64,000 nt of DNA from Saliniramus fredricksonii (GTDB taxonomy: Bacteria > Pseudomonadota > Alphaproteobacteria > Rhizobiales > Beijerinckiaceae): the NCBI RefSeq assembly GCF_900094735.1, contig NZ_FMBM01000001.1, forward strand, positions 1,262,501 to 1,326,500, in the 5' to 3' direction. The notes beneath the pieces were generated by a model. That model was given only the letters and a program-made list of their open reading frames with translations. It made no database searches and was not told the origin of the DNA. The position numbers and the translations under genes were made by a program. Positions 16,889 through 28,229 of the stretch are shown one piece after another. Every line of letters starts with the position of its first letter. Positions within the stretch are counted from its first letter, which is position 1.

Positions 16889-18820
16889 ATGCGCTATCCG
16901 CCCGCGATTCTCGACGAGATCCGTGCCCGGCTTCCCGTTTCGGAAGTCGTGCGCAAGCGCGTGCAGATGAAGAAGGCGGGGCGCGAATGGAAGGGGCTCT
17001 CGCCCTTCAACCAGGAGAAGTCGCCCTCGTTCTACGTCAACGACCAGAAGGGCTTCTATCACTGTTTCTCGTCTGGCAAGCACGGCGACATCTTCGATTT
17101 CCTGATGGAGACCGAGGGGCTGAGCTTCCCCGAGACGGTCGAGCGGCTCGCCGGTGAGGCGGGTGTGAGCCTGCCCAGGCCCACGATGGAGAATCTCGAG
17201 GCGGAAAAGCGCCGCGCGGGCCTGCACGAGGTGATGGAACTCGCCGCCGCCTTCTTCGAGAAGGAATATGCCGGGCGGCGCGGCACCAATGCGCGCGAAT
17301 ACGTCGCCCGGCGCGGCATGCCGCAGACGCTGCAGAAGCGCTTTCGCATCGGCTACGCCCCGGCAGAGCGCTATGCCTTGCGCGATCATCTCGCCGACAA
17401 GGGTGTGCCGGGCGAGACAATGATCGAGGCGGGTCTGCTGGTCTCCGGCGAGGATATCGCCGTGCCCTTCGACCGTTTTCGCGACCGGCTGATCTTCCCG
17501 ATCTGCGATTCGCGCGGACGGGTCGTCGCCTTCGGCGGGCGCGCGCTCTCGGCGGATGTTCCGGCGAAATATCTCAATTCTCCCGATACCCCGCTCTTTC
17601 ACAAGGGGACGATGCTCTACAACGCCCATCAGGCGCGCAAGGCGGCGCATGACAAGGGCGTCGTCGTCGCGGTCGAGGGTTACATGGACGTCATCGCCAT
17701 GGCGGGGATGGGCTTCGACAACGCGGTCGCGCCACTCGGCACCGCGCTGACGGAAGAGCAACTCGCCGTCCTGTGGCGTATGGCGGATGAGCCGATTCTC
17801 TGTTTCGATGGCGACAAGGCCGGGCGCCGTGCGGCCTTCCGCGCGCTCGACGTGGCGCTCGCGCGTCTGCCGGTGGGCAAGTCGCTGCGTATGGCGATGC
17901 TGCCGGCGGGACAGGATCCCGATGATCTCGCCCGCGAGGGCGGCGCTGCTGCGATGGAGCGGGTGCTCGAAGCCGCGCTGCCCCTGATCGACGTGCTCTG
18001 GGCGCGCGAGACCGAGGCCGGGCCGCTGGAAACGCCGGAGCAGCGGGCCGCCTTCGAGCGGCGCCTGCATCAGGCTCTGCGGGTGATCAGCGACGAGACC
18101 CTGCAGAGGCATTACCGGGATGCGATCAACGAGCGTCTCGCGCAGCAGTTTCGCGGGGCGGGCCGGCGCAGTGGCGGTTACGAGCGCGGGGGCGGACGTC
18201 AGGGTGGCGGGGCCGGCGGTGGCTATGCACGCGGGCCGCGCGCCGGCTGGCAGCAGGAGGCACCGGGGATGCGCCTGCCGCAGGGCTACCGTCCGAGCCC
18301 GGCGCTGCTGCGTTCCGGACTGTTCGCCCGTCCCGATCCCGATATCCCGGCGGCGGCGGCTCCGCGTGAGGCGACCATCGTGGCTGCCTTCGTGGCGCAT
18401 CCGCATCTTCTGGAAGAACACGCCGAGACGCTGGCGGCGCTCGAACTGGCCAGCCCCGAGGCGCGGCGGCTGCGCGGATTTCTGCTTGATTACATCGCCG
18501 AGGACAATACCGCCGAGGCGGAATACGTCGCGCTCTCGCTGCGGCGCGCCGGTCTCGCCGACACGTATCAAGCCCTGCATGCCCGGATGGTGCCCAGCCT
18601 GCGCTGGATTCTCGACCCGCATGCCGACGGATTGCGTGTCGAGGATGCATTGAGGCAGGCCATCATCTTGCATCGGCGCGCACACACGCTACATACGGAA
18701 TTGAAGGCGGCTGCCCGCGCACTGGCCGAGGATGACAGTGAAGCCAATCTGGCCTGGATGCGTGACGTTCAGGTTCAGTTGTCGTCGCTCGAGGGCGCGG
18801 AAGCCGACCGGGAAGATTGA
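16889..18820 (+). CDS. dnaG: DNA primase DnaG
   Basis: The 643-residue primase has the usual layout: an N-terminal CHC2-type domain (residues 35-65), the Toprim domain with VEGYMD near 262 and CFDGDKAGRRA near 308, and a C-terminal helicase-interaction domain after a Gly/Arg-rich linker (residues 420-455). The zinc ligands are largely gone: the site reads LSPFNQEKSPSF and YHCFSSGKHGD, where zinc-binding primases have CPFH and CFGCG. From memory, other Alphaproteobacteria share this loss. It synthesises RNA primers at the replication fork. It precedes rpoD, as in many bacterial macromolecular-synthesis operons, but a 341-bp gap separates them. Confidence 0.97.
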   Translation: MRYPPAILDEIRARLPVSEVVRKRVQMKKAGREWKGLSPFNQEKSPSFYVNDQKGFYHCFSSGKHGDIFDFLMETEGLSFPETVERLAGEAGVSLPRPTMENLEAEKRRAGLHEVMELAAAFFEKEYAGRRGTNAREYVARRGMPQTLQKRFRIGYAPAERYALRDHLADKGVPGETMIEAGLLVSGEDIAVPFDRFRDRLIFPICDSRGRVVAFGGRALSADVPAKYLNSPDTPLFHKGTMLYNAHQARKAAHDKGVVVAVEGYMDVIAMAGMGFDNAVAPLGTALTEEQLAVLWRMADEPILCFDGDKAGRRAAFRALDVALARLPVGKSLRMAMLPAGQDPDDLAREGGAAAMERVLEAALPLIDVLWARETEAGPLETPEQRAAFERRLHQALRVISDETLQRHYRDAINERLAQQFRGAGRRSGGYERGGGRQGGGAGGGYARGPRAGWQQEAPGMRLPQGYRPSPALLRSGLFARPDPDIPAAAAPREATIVAAFVAHPHLLEEHAETLAALELASPEARRLRGFLLDYIAEDNTAEAEYVALSLRRAGLADTYQALHARMVPSLRWILDPHADGLRVEDALRQAIILHRRAHTLHTELKAAARALAEDDSEANLAWMRDVQVQLSSLEGAEADRED

Positions 18821-19161
18821 AACGCAACGGCTGTTGCGAGGTGGAGGCGATCGTCGACGCGAAACGGATTCCGAAAGGGGCGATAGAGGTCGGGACGGCG
18901 GCGGATAAAGGCATCCGGCGCCGGTTTTTCCGTTGGTCCGTCTTCCCGTCGTGGGATCGCTTCGCTAAGCGGGTGCGATGCTTAACGCTTCGACAAGCCG
19001 ATTGGTGTTTCATGTTCGGTGATTCGCGGCGTGCCCGAGCGAGGGGCGTTCCGGGTTCGTTGAGCATCACCGCCGAAACGCCCGGCCCGGGGCACGGGGC
19101 TGGTGCGTGGGGGCGTGTTGCCGGAACGTCGATTCCGGCCGAGATCTGTGGGAATTCTTGA
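18821..19161. other. dnaG-rpoD intergenic region
   Basis: These 341 bases have no convincing gene; the open frame on the + strand here has no family features. The region probably holds an rpoD promoter, but no clear sigma-70 or heat-shock (CTTGAA-type) element could be picked out by eye. No strong Shine-Dalgarno precedes the rpoD ATG. Confidence 0.5.
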
Positions 19162-21231
<2,070 letters not shown>

Positions 21232-21250
21232 TCCGGGGGAGGACGCGGCG

Positions 21251-21655
21251 ATGGCGGCTGCATCCGGGGGCGAAGCGAATGAACCGCGCGGCGAACTCAC
21301 GGTGCGCACCATCGCCATGCCGGCCGATACCAACGCCAATGGCGATATCTTCGGCGGCTGGGTGCTCTCGCAGATGGACCAGGCCGGTGGCATTGCCGGT
21401 GTCGAGCGCGCACGCGGGCGCGTCGTCACCATCGCCGTCGAGGCGATGACCTTCATCCGCCCGGTGCGGGTCGGGGATGTCTTGTGCGTCTATACCGAGA
21501 TCGAATCGGTGGGTCGGACCTCGATGAAGATCCATATCGAGGCCTGGGCAAGGCGCTTCCAGAGCGATACCCGCGAGAAGGTGACGGATGCCAGCTTCAC
21601 CTTCGTCGCCATTGATGATGCGGGGCGCCCGCGCCCGATCCCTGCGGCGGACTGA
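21251..21655 (+). CDS. hotdog-fold acyl-CoA thioesterase (YciA-like)
   Basis: A 134-residue protein with the YciA/acyl-CoA hydrolase signature: [20 protein letters not shown] contains the conserved Asn-x-x-Gly-Asp-Ile-Phe-Gly-Gly, followed by [18 protein letters not shown]. It hydrolyses acyl-CoA to free acid and CoA; the preferred chain is unknown. It starts 19 bases after rpoD with a good GGGGAGG ribosome binding site, so it probably shares the rpoD transcript. It converges with the Crp-family gene only 9 bases away. Confidence 0.88.
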   Translation: MAAASGGEANEPRGELTVRTIAMPADTNANGDIFGGWVLSQMDQAGGIAGVERARGRVVTIAVEAMTFIRPVRVGDVLCVYTEIESVGRTSMKIHIEAWARRFQSDTREKVTDASFTFVAIDDAGRPRPIPAAD

Positions 21656-21664
21656 GGCGCCGCT

Positions 21665-22480
21665 TCAGCCACGATCGCCTGAAGGGTCTTCATATGTATA
21701 TGGCAGAAGTCGCGCGAAGGTATCGCGCATGAGTGCGTAGCATTCGCATGAGGTCTGCTGCAAACCGTTCACATCGGTGCATTCGATCACGCCGCGGCGA
21801 TATCGGATGAAGCCCCGCGCCTGCAGGCTGCGGGCTGCGGCCGTCACCGTGGTGCGCTGGACACCCAGCATTTCGGCCAACGCCTCCTGGGTCAGCGGGA
21901 CGGTATTGCTGGCGGTTCGGTCGCGGCAGATCAGCAGCCAGCGGCAGAGGCGTTGCTCGACCGAATGCAGCGTGTTGCAGGCAAGCGTCTGCAAGACCTG
22001 TGAGATCAGGGCCTCACCATAACGCGTCTTGATGTCGTTGAGGCTGGGTGTCTTGGGCAGGATCTCGTTCAGGAGCGCTGCGCGCATGCGCAGCGCGCGC
22101 CCGGCGATCTGCACGACCACACGGCTGAGCGAGACGCCGGAGCCAAGCCCGGTGACGAGGCCGACGGCGCCTTCGCGCCCGATCGTGCAGGTCTCGACGA
22201 ACTGATTCGGCTGGACCATCGTCAGTAGTGAAATGACGCCGCTTTGCGGGAAATACACGTAATCGATCGCCTGCCCGACATCGAGCAGAATCTCGCCGGG
22301 AAGCAAGGTCACGGGTTCGAGGAAGGGCTGTAATGTGGCGCGATCTTGCGGATCGGCTGCAATCAGTAATCTGTTCTGGTCGTTTCCAAGTTCGAATATA
22401 CGCGTGCGTCCGGGACCGGACGTTTCGCTGGTTGCCGAGATGCTCCGAGATGCCTTTGTACTTTCCCGTCTGTTCGACAT
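21665..22480 (-). CDS. Crp/Fnr-family transcriptional regulator
   Basis: The 271-residue protein has a cyclic-nucleotide-binding-like beta-barrel (LPGEILLDVGQAIDYVYFPQ near residue 58) and a C-terminal winged HTH (LTQEALAEMLGVQRTTVTAAARSLQ, about 198-222). It lacks the Fnr cysteine cluster. The phosphate-binding cassette of Crp (RELA-type) is not evident, so a cAMP response cannot be assumed. This subgroup is common in rhizobia, where members are often stress- or oxygen-related. An alternative start could lie up to 30 residues downstream. Confidence 0.82.
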   Translation of the reverse strand: MSNRRESTKASRSISATSETSGPGRTRIFELGNDQNRLLIAADPQDRATLQPFLEPVTLLPGEILLDVGQAIDYVYFPQSGVISLLTMVQPNQFVETCTIGREGAVGLVTGLGSGVSLSRVVVQIAGRALRMRAALLNEILPKTPSLNDIKTRYGEALISQVLQTLACNTLHSVEQRLCRWLLICRDRTASNTVPLTQEALAEMLGVQRTTVTAAARSLQARGFIRYRRGVIECTDVNGLQQTSCECYALMRDTFARLLPYTYEDPSGDRG

Positions 22481-22944
22481 GCCACCCGCCCCTCCCGGGC
22501 ACCCTTCACTTCATGAGATTGTATTTTGTGTCCGCTTACGCACAGACTTGTCCATACAATTCTCACTAGTGATTGAGAATGTCAATGATTGTTCAGACCA
22601 ATGAACCAATTCTGCGCGGTAATTGGCTGACCATTTCGGATATTGGAACAATCTTCCGGATCACGCCGGAGATTGCATATTTGATATGCAATTTTTCGTC
22701 GATTTCGCTGAAAATCCCATTGAAGGCCGGGAACCGCTTTACAGAAGAGGCGTGATCAGGATCGGAAACAGACTTCTCGCGTCTGGACCAATCGCTATTT
22801 CAGGTAGATGCAGTGAATGTCGAAAAGGATTCTTAAGATTGCAAAATTCTTGAATAAAGTCATTATAAGTTGTATAATTACATCGGTGCTTTTCGTCGTC
22901 GTGCATAATCCCTAATGTTTGTTTCGCCTTTCCGCAAAGCCGGA
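22481..22944. other. AT-rich intergenic region with a palindrome
   Basis: No supportable gene lies in these 464 bases; a 60-codon frame at 22573 has no features. The AT-rich stretch from 22510 to 22910 contrasts with its surroundings. It includes the perfect palindrome at 22672-22692 and must contain the leftward promoter of the Crp-family gene. Confidence 0.6.
22672..22692. repeat. 9-bp perfect inverted repeat followed by T-run
   Basis: ATTGCATAT and ATATGCAAT surround TTG, and further Ts follow on the + strand. It could be an operator or a weak terminator. Nothing on the + strand upstream needs terminating, so an operator is slightly more likely. Confidence 0.5.
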
Positions 22945-24036
22945 TCAGCTGCGATAGAGCAGCGAGCGACCCTGATGGAACAGGTGAAGCCGGTCCGGAT
23001 CCGCCTTGAGGCTGACGGCCTTGCCGCGCATGTCTGAATGGATGCCCGGCAGTTTGGCCAGGACCTGCGCACCTGCGGCATCACGCGCGAAATAGAGCAC
23101 GGTGAGTTCGCCGAGCGCTTCGGTAATCTCGACCTTGCCGCGATAGAGATAATCCGCGTCATCGCTCGCGACGAGATCCTCCGGGCGTACGCCGAGATTG
23201 ACCGGAAGGCCCCCGTCCGCCTCCGTGGTGGGAATGGCCACGCGCGCCGTTCCACCGCCCTCCAGCGCGACGCGGGTCTGCGCGCCGGTTTCGGTGACGC
23301 GTCCCGGCAGCAGATTCATGGCGGGCGAGCCGATGAATTGCGCCACGAATTCGTTTTCCGGCTTCGTATACAGCTCCATGGGCGAGCCGACCTGGGCGAT
23401 GCCGCCATTGGCCAGAACGACGATGCGGCTCGCGAGCGTCATCGCCTCGACCTGATCATGGGTGACGTAGATCATGGTGGAATCGGGCATCGATTCCTTC
23501 AGTTGCGCGATCTCGATCCGCGTCGCCACGCGCAGGGCCGCATCGAGATTGGAGAGCGGTTCGTCGAAGAGATAGACGCGCGGATCGCGCACGATGGCGC
23601 GCCCGATGGCGACGCGCTGGCGCTGCCCGCCGGAGAGCTCCTTCGGCAGCCGGTCGAGCAGGGGTTCGAGCTGCAGGATGCGGGCGGCACGGGCCACCGC
23701 CGCTTCGATCTCGGCGCCGGTCTTCTTCGCGATCCTGAGTGCGAAAGCCATGTTGTCGCGCACGGTCATGTGCGGATAGAGCGCATAGGACTGGAACACC
23801 ATGGCGATGCCGCGCTGGGAGGGATGCACGTCGTTCATCACCATGCCGTCGATCTCGAGCGTGCCGCCGGTGATCTGTTCGAGCCCGGCGATCATGCGCA
23901 GGAGCGTGGACTTGCCGCAGCCCGAGGGCCCGACGAAGACGACGAGCTCGCCCGGGTGGATCCCGAGATTGATGTCGGCGAGAACCTTGACGTCGCCATA
24001 GGCTTTCTCGACCCCGGTCAGTTTCAGCTCGGCCAT
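22945..24036 (-). CDS. aglK: alpha-glucoside ABC transporter ATP-binding protein AglK
   Basis: A 363-residue sugar-importer ATPase of the MalK/UgpC type. It has Walker A VGPSGCGKSTLLR near residue 34, signature LSGGQRQRVAIGRA near 135, Walker B VYLFDEPLSNLDA, the His loop YVTHDQ, and a C-terminal MOP-like regulatory domain (VNLGVRPEDLV). The start at 24036 follows GGGGAG at a good distance; a Met 11 codons upstream lacks support. It is the last gene of the leftward aglEFGK operon and energises uptake of alpha-glucosides such as sucrose, trehalose or maltose. The exact substrates are inferred from the family. Confidence 0.88.
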   Translation of the reverse strand: MAELKLTGVEKAYGDVKVLADINLGIHPGELVVFVGPSGCGKSTLLRMIAGLEQITGGTLEIDGMVMNDVHPSQRGIAMVFQSYALYPHMTVRDNMAFALRIAKKTGAEIEAAVARAARILQLEPLLDRLPKELSGGQRQRVAIGRAIVRDPRVYLFDEPLSNLDAALRVATRIEIAQLKESMPDSTMIYVTHDQVEAMTLASRIVVLANGGIAQVGSPMELYTKPENEFVAQFIGSPAMNLLPGRVTETGAQTRVALEGGGTARVAIPTTEADGGLPVNLGVRPEDLVASDDADYLYRGKVEITEALGELTVLYFARDAAGAQVLAKLPGIHSDMRGKAVSLKADPDRLHLFHQGRSLLYRS

Positions 24037-24076
24037 CGACCCACGCTCCCCGTTCCTGTTCCGGCACAAGCCGTTC

Positions 24077-25231
24077 CTATTTCACCGAACCCGCCAGCAG
24101 CCCTCGCACGAGGTATCGCTGCAGCGTGAAGAAGACGAGCAGCGGCACGCCGATGGAAACGAAGGCGGCCGTTGCCAGAATGCCCCAATCGCCGCCGCGC
24201 GAGCCGAGCAGATCATCGGCGATCTTCACGGTCATGACCTGGAAATCGGGTCCCGACGGCAGGAACACCTTGGCGACAAGCAGGTCGTTCCAGGTCCACA
24301 GGAACTGGAAGATCGCGAAGGAGGCGAGCGCCGGGAAGGATAGCGGCAGGACGATCCTGGTGAAGACCTGGAAATCCGTCGCGCCGTCGACCCGCGCGCT
24401 CTCGATAATGTCGCGCGGCAGGCCGGCCATGTAATTGCGCAGCAGATAGATCGCCAGCGGCATGCCGAATCCGGTATGCGCCAGCCATATCCCCATGAAA
24501 CTCTGCCCGATCCCGATACTGGTATGGAGCCGCAACAGCGGCACGAGGGCGAGTTGCAGCGGCACCACCAGCAATCCGACGATCCCCGCGATCAGCAGCG
24601 CGCGGCCGGGAAACCGCATCCAGGCGAGCGCATAGGCGGCAAAGGCGGCGATCAGGATCGGGATGATCGTGGCGGGAATGGTGACGGTGAGCGTGTTGAT
24701 GAAGGCCCGGTCCATCCCGCCGGCGGTCAGCACGGTCCAGTAATTCCGCAAGGTGAATTGCGGCGGTGTGCGCGCCTTGAAATAGATGGTCGGCCCGCGC
24801 CGCTCGAAGGCTTCCGGCGCATCCACGCGGAATCTGCCGTCGCGCGCCACGGTGAGCGTACCGCCTCGGCGCAACGCGGCTTCCGCACCCGCCGGAAATT
24901 CCGAAGGCGCGGCGCCGCGTATGCCGAAATTCACCACTTCGCCTGCCCCGTCAGGGAAGCGCGCGGCATTGGCGGGATCGTCGAAGAGGTTCCCCTCGAT
25001 GATGAAGCGTCCGTCTTCTTCGCGCTGGTCCCGCGGATCGACCCTGCTGCGGAAGGTCAGCTCGACCGGCAGCGGCGCCACCCACCACCCCGATTGCGAA
25101 ATCTGGTCGCGGTCACGGAAGGAGGAGATGAACAGCCCGATGGTGGGGATCAGCCACAGCATCACGAGCAGCATGACGGCGATGTTGACCGCCCAGGTCA
25201 GGCGCGATTTCTTGCCGGCAATCGAATCCAT
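24077..25231 (-). CDS. aglG: alpha-glucoside ABC transporter permease AglG
   Basis: This 384-residue inner-membrane permease is of the MalG type but longer than usual. A large periplasmic loop of about 100 residues (roughly 45-150) follows the first membrane helix, as in AglG of Sinorhizobium. Five further membrane segments include the EAA loop (LPRDIIESARVDGATDFQVF) that contacts AglK. The ATG follows GAGGAGG. It lies 12 bases after aglF, so the two are clearly co-transcribed. Confidence 0.88.
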   Translation of the reverse strand: MDSIAGKKSRLTWAVNIAVMLLVMLWLIPTIGLFISSFRDRDQISQSGWWVAPLPVELTFRSRVDPRDQREEDGRFIIEGNLFDDPANAARFPDGAGEVVNFGIRGAAPSEFPAGAEAALRRGGTLTVARDGRFRVDAPEAFERRGPTIYFKARTPPQFTLRNYWTVLTAGGMDRAFINTLTVTIPATIIPILIAAFAAYALAWMRFPGRALLIAGIVGLLVVPLQLALVPLLRLHTSIGIGQSFMGIWLAHTGFGMPLAIYLLRNYMAGLPRDIIESARVDGATDFQVFTRIVLPLSFPALASFAIFQFLWTWNDLLVAKVFLPSGPDFQVMTVKIADDLLGSRGGDWGILATAAFVSIGVPLLVFFTLQRYLVRGLLAGSVK

Positions 25232-25243
25232 GTTCCCGCCTCC

Positions 25244-26224
25244 TCACCGCACTTCGCGCCGGGCCTGAACGATGTTCCAGATCATCACCGGCAGGACGAG
25301 GATCATGATCACGAAGGCCACCGCCGTGGCGCGCCCGTCATCGCGGAACATGTAGCTCATCATGTAGCTGGGCAGGATTTCCGTGCCGAAATTGCCGCCC
25401 GTCATGGTGTAGACGATGTCGAAGACCTTGAGCACGAGGATGGTGATCGTCGTCCAGACCACGACGATGGTGCCCATGATCTGCGGCACCTTGATCCTGA
25501 AGAAGACCTGCCACGGGCTTGCCCCGTCGATGATTGCAGCCTCGATCGTCTCCTCCGGAATGCCCCGCAAGGCGGCAGACAGGATCACCATGGCGAAACC
25601 CGTCTTGATCCAGATCAGGATCACCATCAGAAAGAAATTGTTCCAGAACGGTATCTGGATCACATCGACGCCGCGTTCGGCGCCGAAGGCGAAGCGGAAC
25701 GCGTTGATCAGGCCGATATCAGGATTGACGGCATAGACGAATTTCCAGATCAGCGAGGCGCCGACGAATGAGATCGCCATCGGCATGAAGATCATCGATT
25801 TGGCGATGTTGCCCCAGGTCAGGCGATCGGTGAGCTGGGCCGCGATCAGGCCGATGAAGGTGGCCAGGGCCGGCACGACGATGATCCAGAGCAGGTTGTT
25901 GAACACGCTGACGCGGAAATCGGCGGCATTGAACAGGGCGACGTAATTGCCCAGGCCGATGAAGGTCTCGCCCGAGCGGTCGAACAGCGAGCGATGGAAC
26001 GAGCCGATCACCGGATAGACGAGATAGAGCCCGAGCACGAACAGGGCCGGGAACAGGAAGATCCAGGGCCGGATCCGGTTCGCGCGGTTGATGTTGCGTC
26101 CGGCATGCGGCCCGCGCGCAGGCAGCAGAACCTTGTCGAGAAGCAGGTTCGCCGCGTAGAAATAGCCCACACAGGCACTGACGCCGATGACGATCGTCAA
26201 CAGGCCCTGCAGCATCGGTGTCAT
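25244..26224 (-). CDS. aglF: alpha-glucoside ABC transporter permease AglF
   Basis: A 326-residue MalF-like permease with about eight membrane segments. The EAA motif IPEETIEAAIIDGASPWQVF lies near residue 222, and the conserved pair of terminal helices follows. It forms the channel with AglG. A GGGGGGAG Shine-Dalgarno precedes the ATG at 26224. A 93-base gap separates it from aglE, often where mRNA is processed to give excess binding protein, though I see no clear hairpin there. Confidence 0.88.
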   Translation of the reverse strand: MTPMLQGLLTIVIGVSACVGYFYAANLLLDKVLLPARGPHAGRNINRANRIRPWIFLFPALFVLGLYLVYPVIGSFHRSLFDRSGETFIGLGNYVALFNAADFRVSVFNNLLWIIVVPALATFIGLIAAQLTDRLTWGNIAKSMIFMPMAISFVGASLIWKFVYAVNPDIGLINAFRFAFGAERGVDVIQIPFWNNFFLMVILIWIKTGFAMVILSAALRGIPEETIEAAIIDGASPWQVFFRIKVPQIMGTIVVVWTTITILVLKVFDIVYTMTGGNFGTEILPSYMMSYMFRDDGRATAVAFVIMILVLPVMIWNIVQARREVR

Positions 26225-26317
26225 GACGCTCCCCCCTGAAAGCGACCTGCTTCGTTTTTCTCATGCAGGCCGGATCGGCGGCGCGCGGTGAACGGTCCGC
26301 GCGCCGCAAGGTGCAGA

Positions 26318-27691
26318 TCAGCGCATCGCGTCCCAGCGCTCCTCGATCGTGCTGGCCACGTCCCCGGCATCGTCGCCGGTGGTATAGTCGACCATGCCGG
26401 TCCAGAAGGCGCCGGCCCCGATCTCGCCGGGCATCAGGTCGGATGCGTCGAAGCGGAAGGTGGTCGCCTCGCGCAGGATCTCGCCCATCGCGCGCAGGGC
26501 ATCGTCGCCGTAAGCCTCCGGATTGGCCTCGTGATAGGGGGTGAGGAAGCCCGATTGCGCCATCCAGATCTCATGCGCGATCGGCGTCTGCAGGAAGGCC
26601 ATCAGCCCGCGCGCCGCTTCGGAATCGTCGGCGATCGCGAAGAGCGTGCCGGCGCCCAGGACGGGGTTGCCGGGATCGCGATCCTCGAAGGCGGGGAAGT
26701 AGAAGAAATCCACGTCGAAACCGTATTCCGTACCTTCGGGGAAGAAGGTCGGGATGAAGCTCGCCTGCTTGTGCATGTAGCATTCCGGCGGGAAGGTGAA
26801 GAGGCCGGCAGGGCTGTCACGGAAATCCGTCGTGGGTACGGCCTCGACACCGCCGGCGACGAAGGCGTCATTGCGGGCGAACCAGCCATATTCCTCAATC
26901 GCTTCAACGACGCGCGGATCGTCGAAGGGCACGGAATTGTCGACCCAGCCGTCATACACCTCCGGTGCATGCAGGCGCAGCATCAGATCCTCGACCCAGT
27001 CCGTCGCCGGCCAGCCCGTCGCGGCGCCGGCGCCGAGCCCGATGCACCAGGGCGTGCCGCCATCGGCGACAATCTGCTCGGTCAGGGCCTTGAGCTCCTC
27101 CATGGTCTCAGGAATGTCGTAGCCCGCCTCGAAGAACTGGTCCGGGCTGTACCAGACGAGAGACTTGACATCGACCTTGTAGAAGAAGCCGTAGAGCGCA
27201 TCATCGCCGTCCGGACCGGTAAAGCTGCCCAGATCGACCCAGGATTCCCCGGCTGAATAATTCTCGCGCACCCAGTCTGCCGTGTCGTCACCCAGCGGCT
27301 CGAGAAAACCCTGCGCGGCCATGTCGGCGGCCAGCCCCGGTTGCGGGAAGACGGCTATGTTGGGCGCCGAACCGGCCTGGGTCGAGATCACGATATCCTG
27401 CTCGAAACTGTCGGAGCCCGAATAGACGACCTCCGCCCCCGTCGCCGCAGCGAAATAGGCCAGAACGCTCTCCACGAGGCGCGCATCGCGGCCCGTCCAG
27501 GGGCCGGCCACGGTCAGGCGTTCGCCGGAAAAATCATGTGCTTCGGCGAATGCGTCGAAGCTCGCCCAGTTCAGCCGTTCGTCCTCACCTGGCGCGAAGA
27601 CCAGCTCCTGTGCAACGGTCGCGTCGGAGAAAGCAGAACCGCCGACGATGATTGCTGCGAGCGCCACGCCGGCGCAAAGCTTGCGTTTCAT
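26318..27691 (-). CDS. aglE: alpha-glucoside ABC transporter substrate-binding protein AglE
   Basis: A 457-residue periplasmic binding protein. A signal peptide spans residues 1-28 (MKRKLCAGVALAAIIVGGSA, cleavage after TVAQ). The extracellular solute-binding family 1 fold follows, with GRDARLVESVLAYFAAATGA, YSGSDSFEQDIVISTQAGSA and the C-terminal DLMPGEIGAGAFW block seen in AglE proteins. It captures the sugar and delivers it to AglFG. It is the first gene of the operon, and its promoter lies in the 538-bp gap shared with the divergent fructokinase gene. Confidence 0.9.
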   Translation of the reverse strand: MKRKLCAGVALAAIIVGGSAFSDATVAQELVFAPGEDERLNWASFDAFAEAHDFSGERLTVAGPWTGRDARLVESVLAYFAAATGAEVVYSGSDSFEQDIVISTQAGSAPNIAVFPQPGLAADMAAQGFLEPLGDDTADWVRENYSAGESWVDLGSFTGPDGDDALYGFFYKVDVKSLVWYSPDQFFEAGYDIPETMEELKALTEQIVADGGTPWCIGLGAGAATGWPATDWVEDLMLRLHAPEVYDGWVDNSVPFDDPRVVEAIEEYGWFARNDAFVAGGVEAVPTTDFRDSPAGLFTFPPECYMHKQASFIPTFFPEGTEYGFDVDFFYFPAFEDRDPGNPVLGAGTLFAIADDSEAARGLMAFLQTPIAHEIWMAQSGFLTPYHEANPEAYGDDALRAMGEILREATTFRFDASDLMPGEIGAGAFWTGMVDYTTGDDAGDVASTIEERWDAMR

Positions 27692-28229
27692 TCAAATGCC
27701 TCCCTGGTTCTGAGCCGGTTACTCAGGAATATCGGGCAATCCCCGCCACTCCCGATCAGGAAACGACTGCTTTTAGGTTGTTCTTACGCTCCCTCATCGC
27801 GATGCGCGTGTCAATGCGGCAATGCGTATTTACAGATATTCGCATATCATGGGTCCTGTATTGAAGCGGTCGGCATGCTTCGGTGATCGGACAGGTATGA
27901 GCGTTTTCAGCAAGACCCACGCATAGATCGTGTTTCTCCGAAAACATGCCGGTGAAACCGTCATGTGCGCTGCAAAATATTCTCGCATTCTTTGATTCAT
28001 AAGCTTTACGGTGCGATTGGAATGTGTTTTTCCACCGGTTGGCAGGAGCGATTATTGTGCATTGCATGAAAATGAAAAACATCTTCTGATCGCCCCAAGG
28101 CGCTTGCGGCCGGGCGTCGGCCATGCACAATCTCATGGCGGCATGGCGTGATCATTACCGTGTCGCGCCCGCTTTCCGTGATCGCCTTTCCGGTCGGTCG
28201 CTTCCGCATCGCTCGCAATTCGGACAAGC
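27692..28229. promoter_or_regulatory. divergent control region of the agl importer and fructokinase-aglA genes
   Basis: The 538 bases between divergent start codons contain no convincing gene. An open frame at 27756-28136 on the - strand has no family features. A spaced dyad ATGCG (27822-27826) with CGCAT (27841-27845) about 130 bases upstream of aglE could be part of an operator. No LacI-type aglR regulator is encoded in the window, so the regulator is unknown. Confidence 0.5.

Noticed and set aside
16679-18685. 668-codon - strand ORF opposite dnaG
   Set aside because: It is a codon-bias artefact of GC-rich DNA. DnaG motifs are unmistakable on the + strand.
22573-22755. 60-codon + strand ORF in the AT-rich gap
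   Set aside because: It has no ribosome site or homology, and the palindrome lies inside it.
27756-28136. 126-codon - strand ORF in the agl control gap
   Set aside because: It has no recognisable feature and unusual composition, and it lies where divergent promoters are expected.
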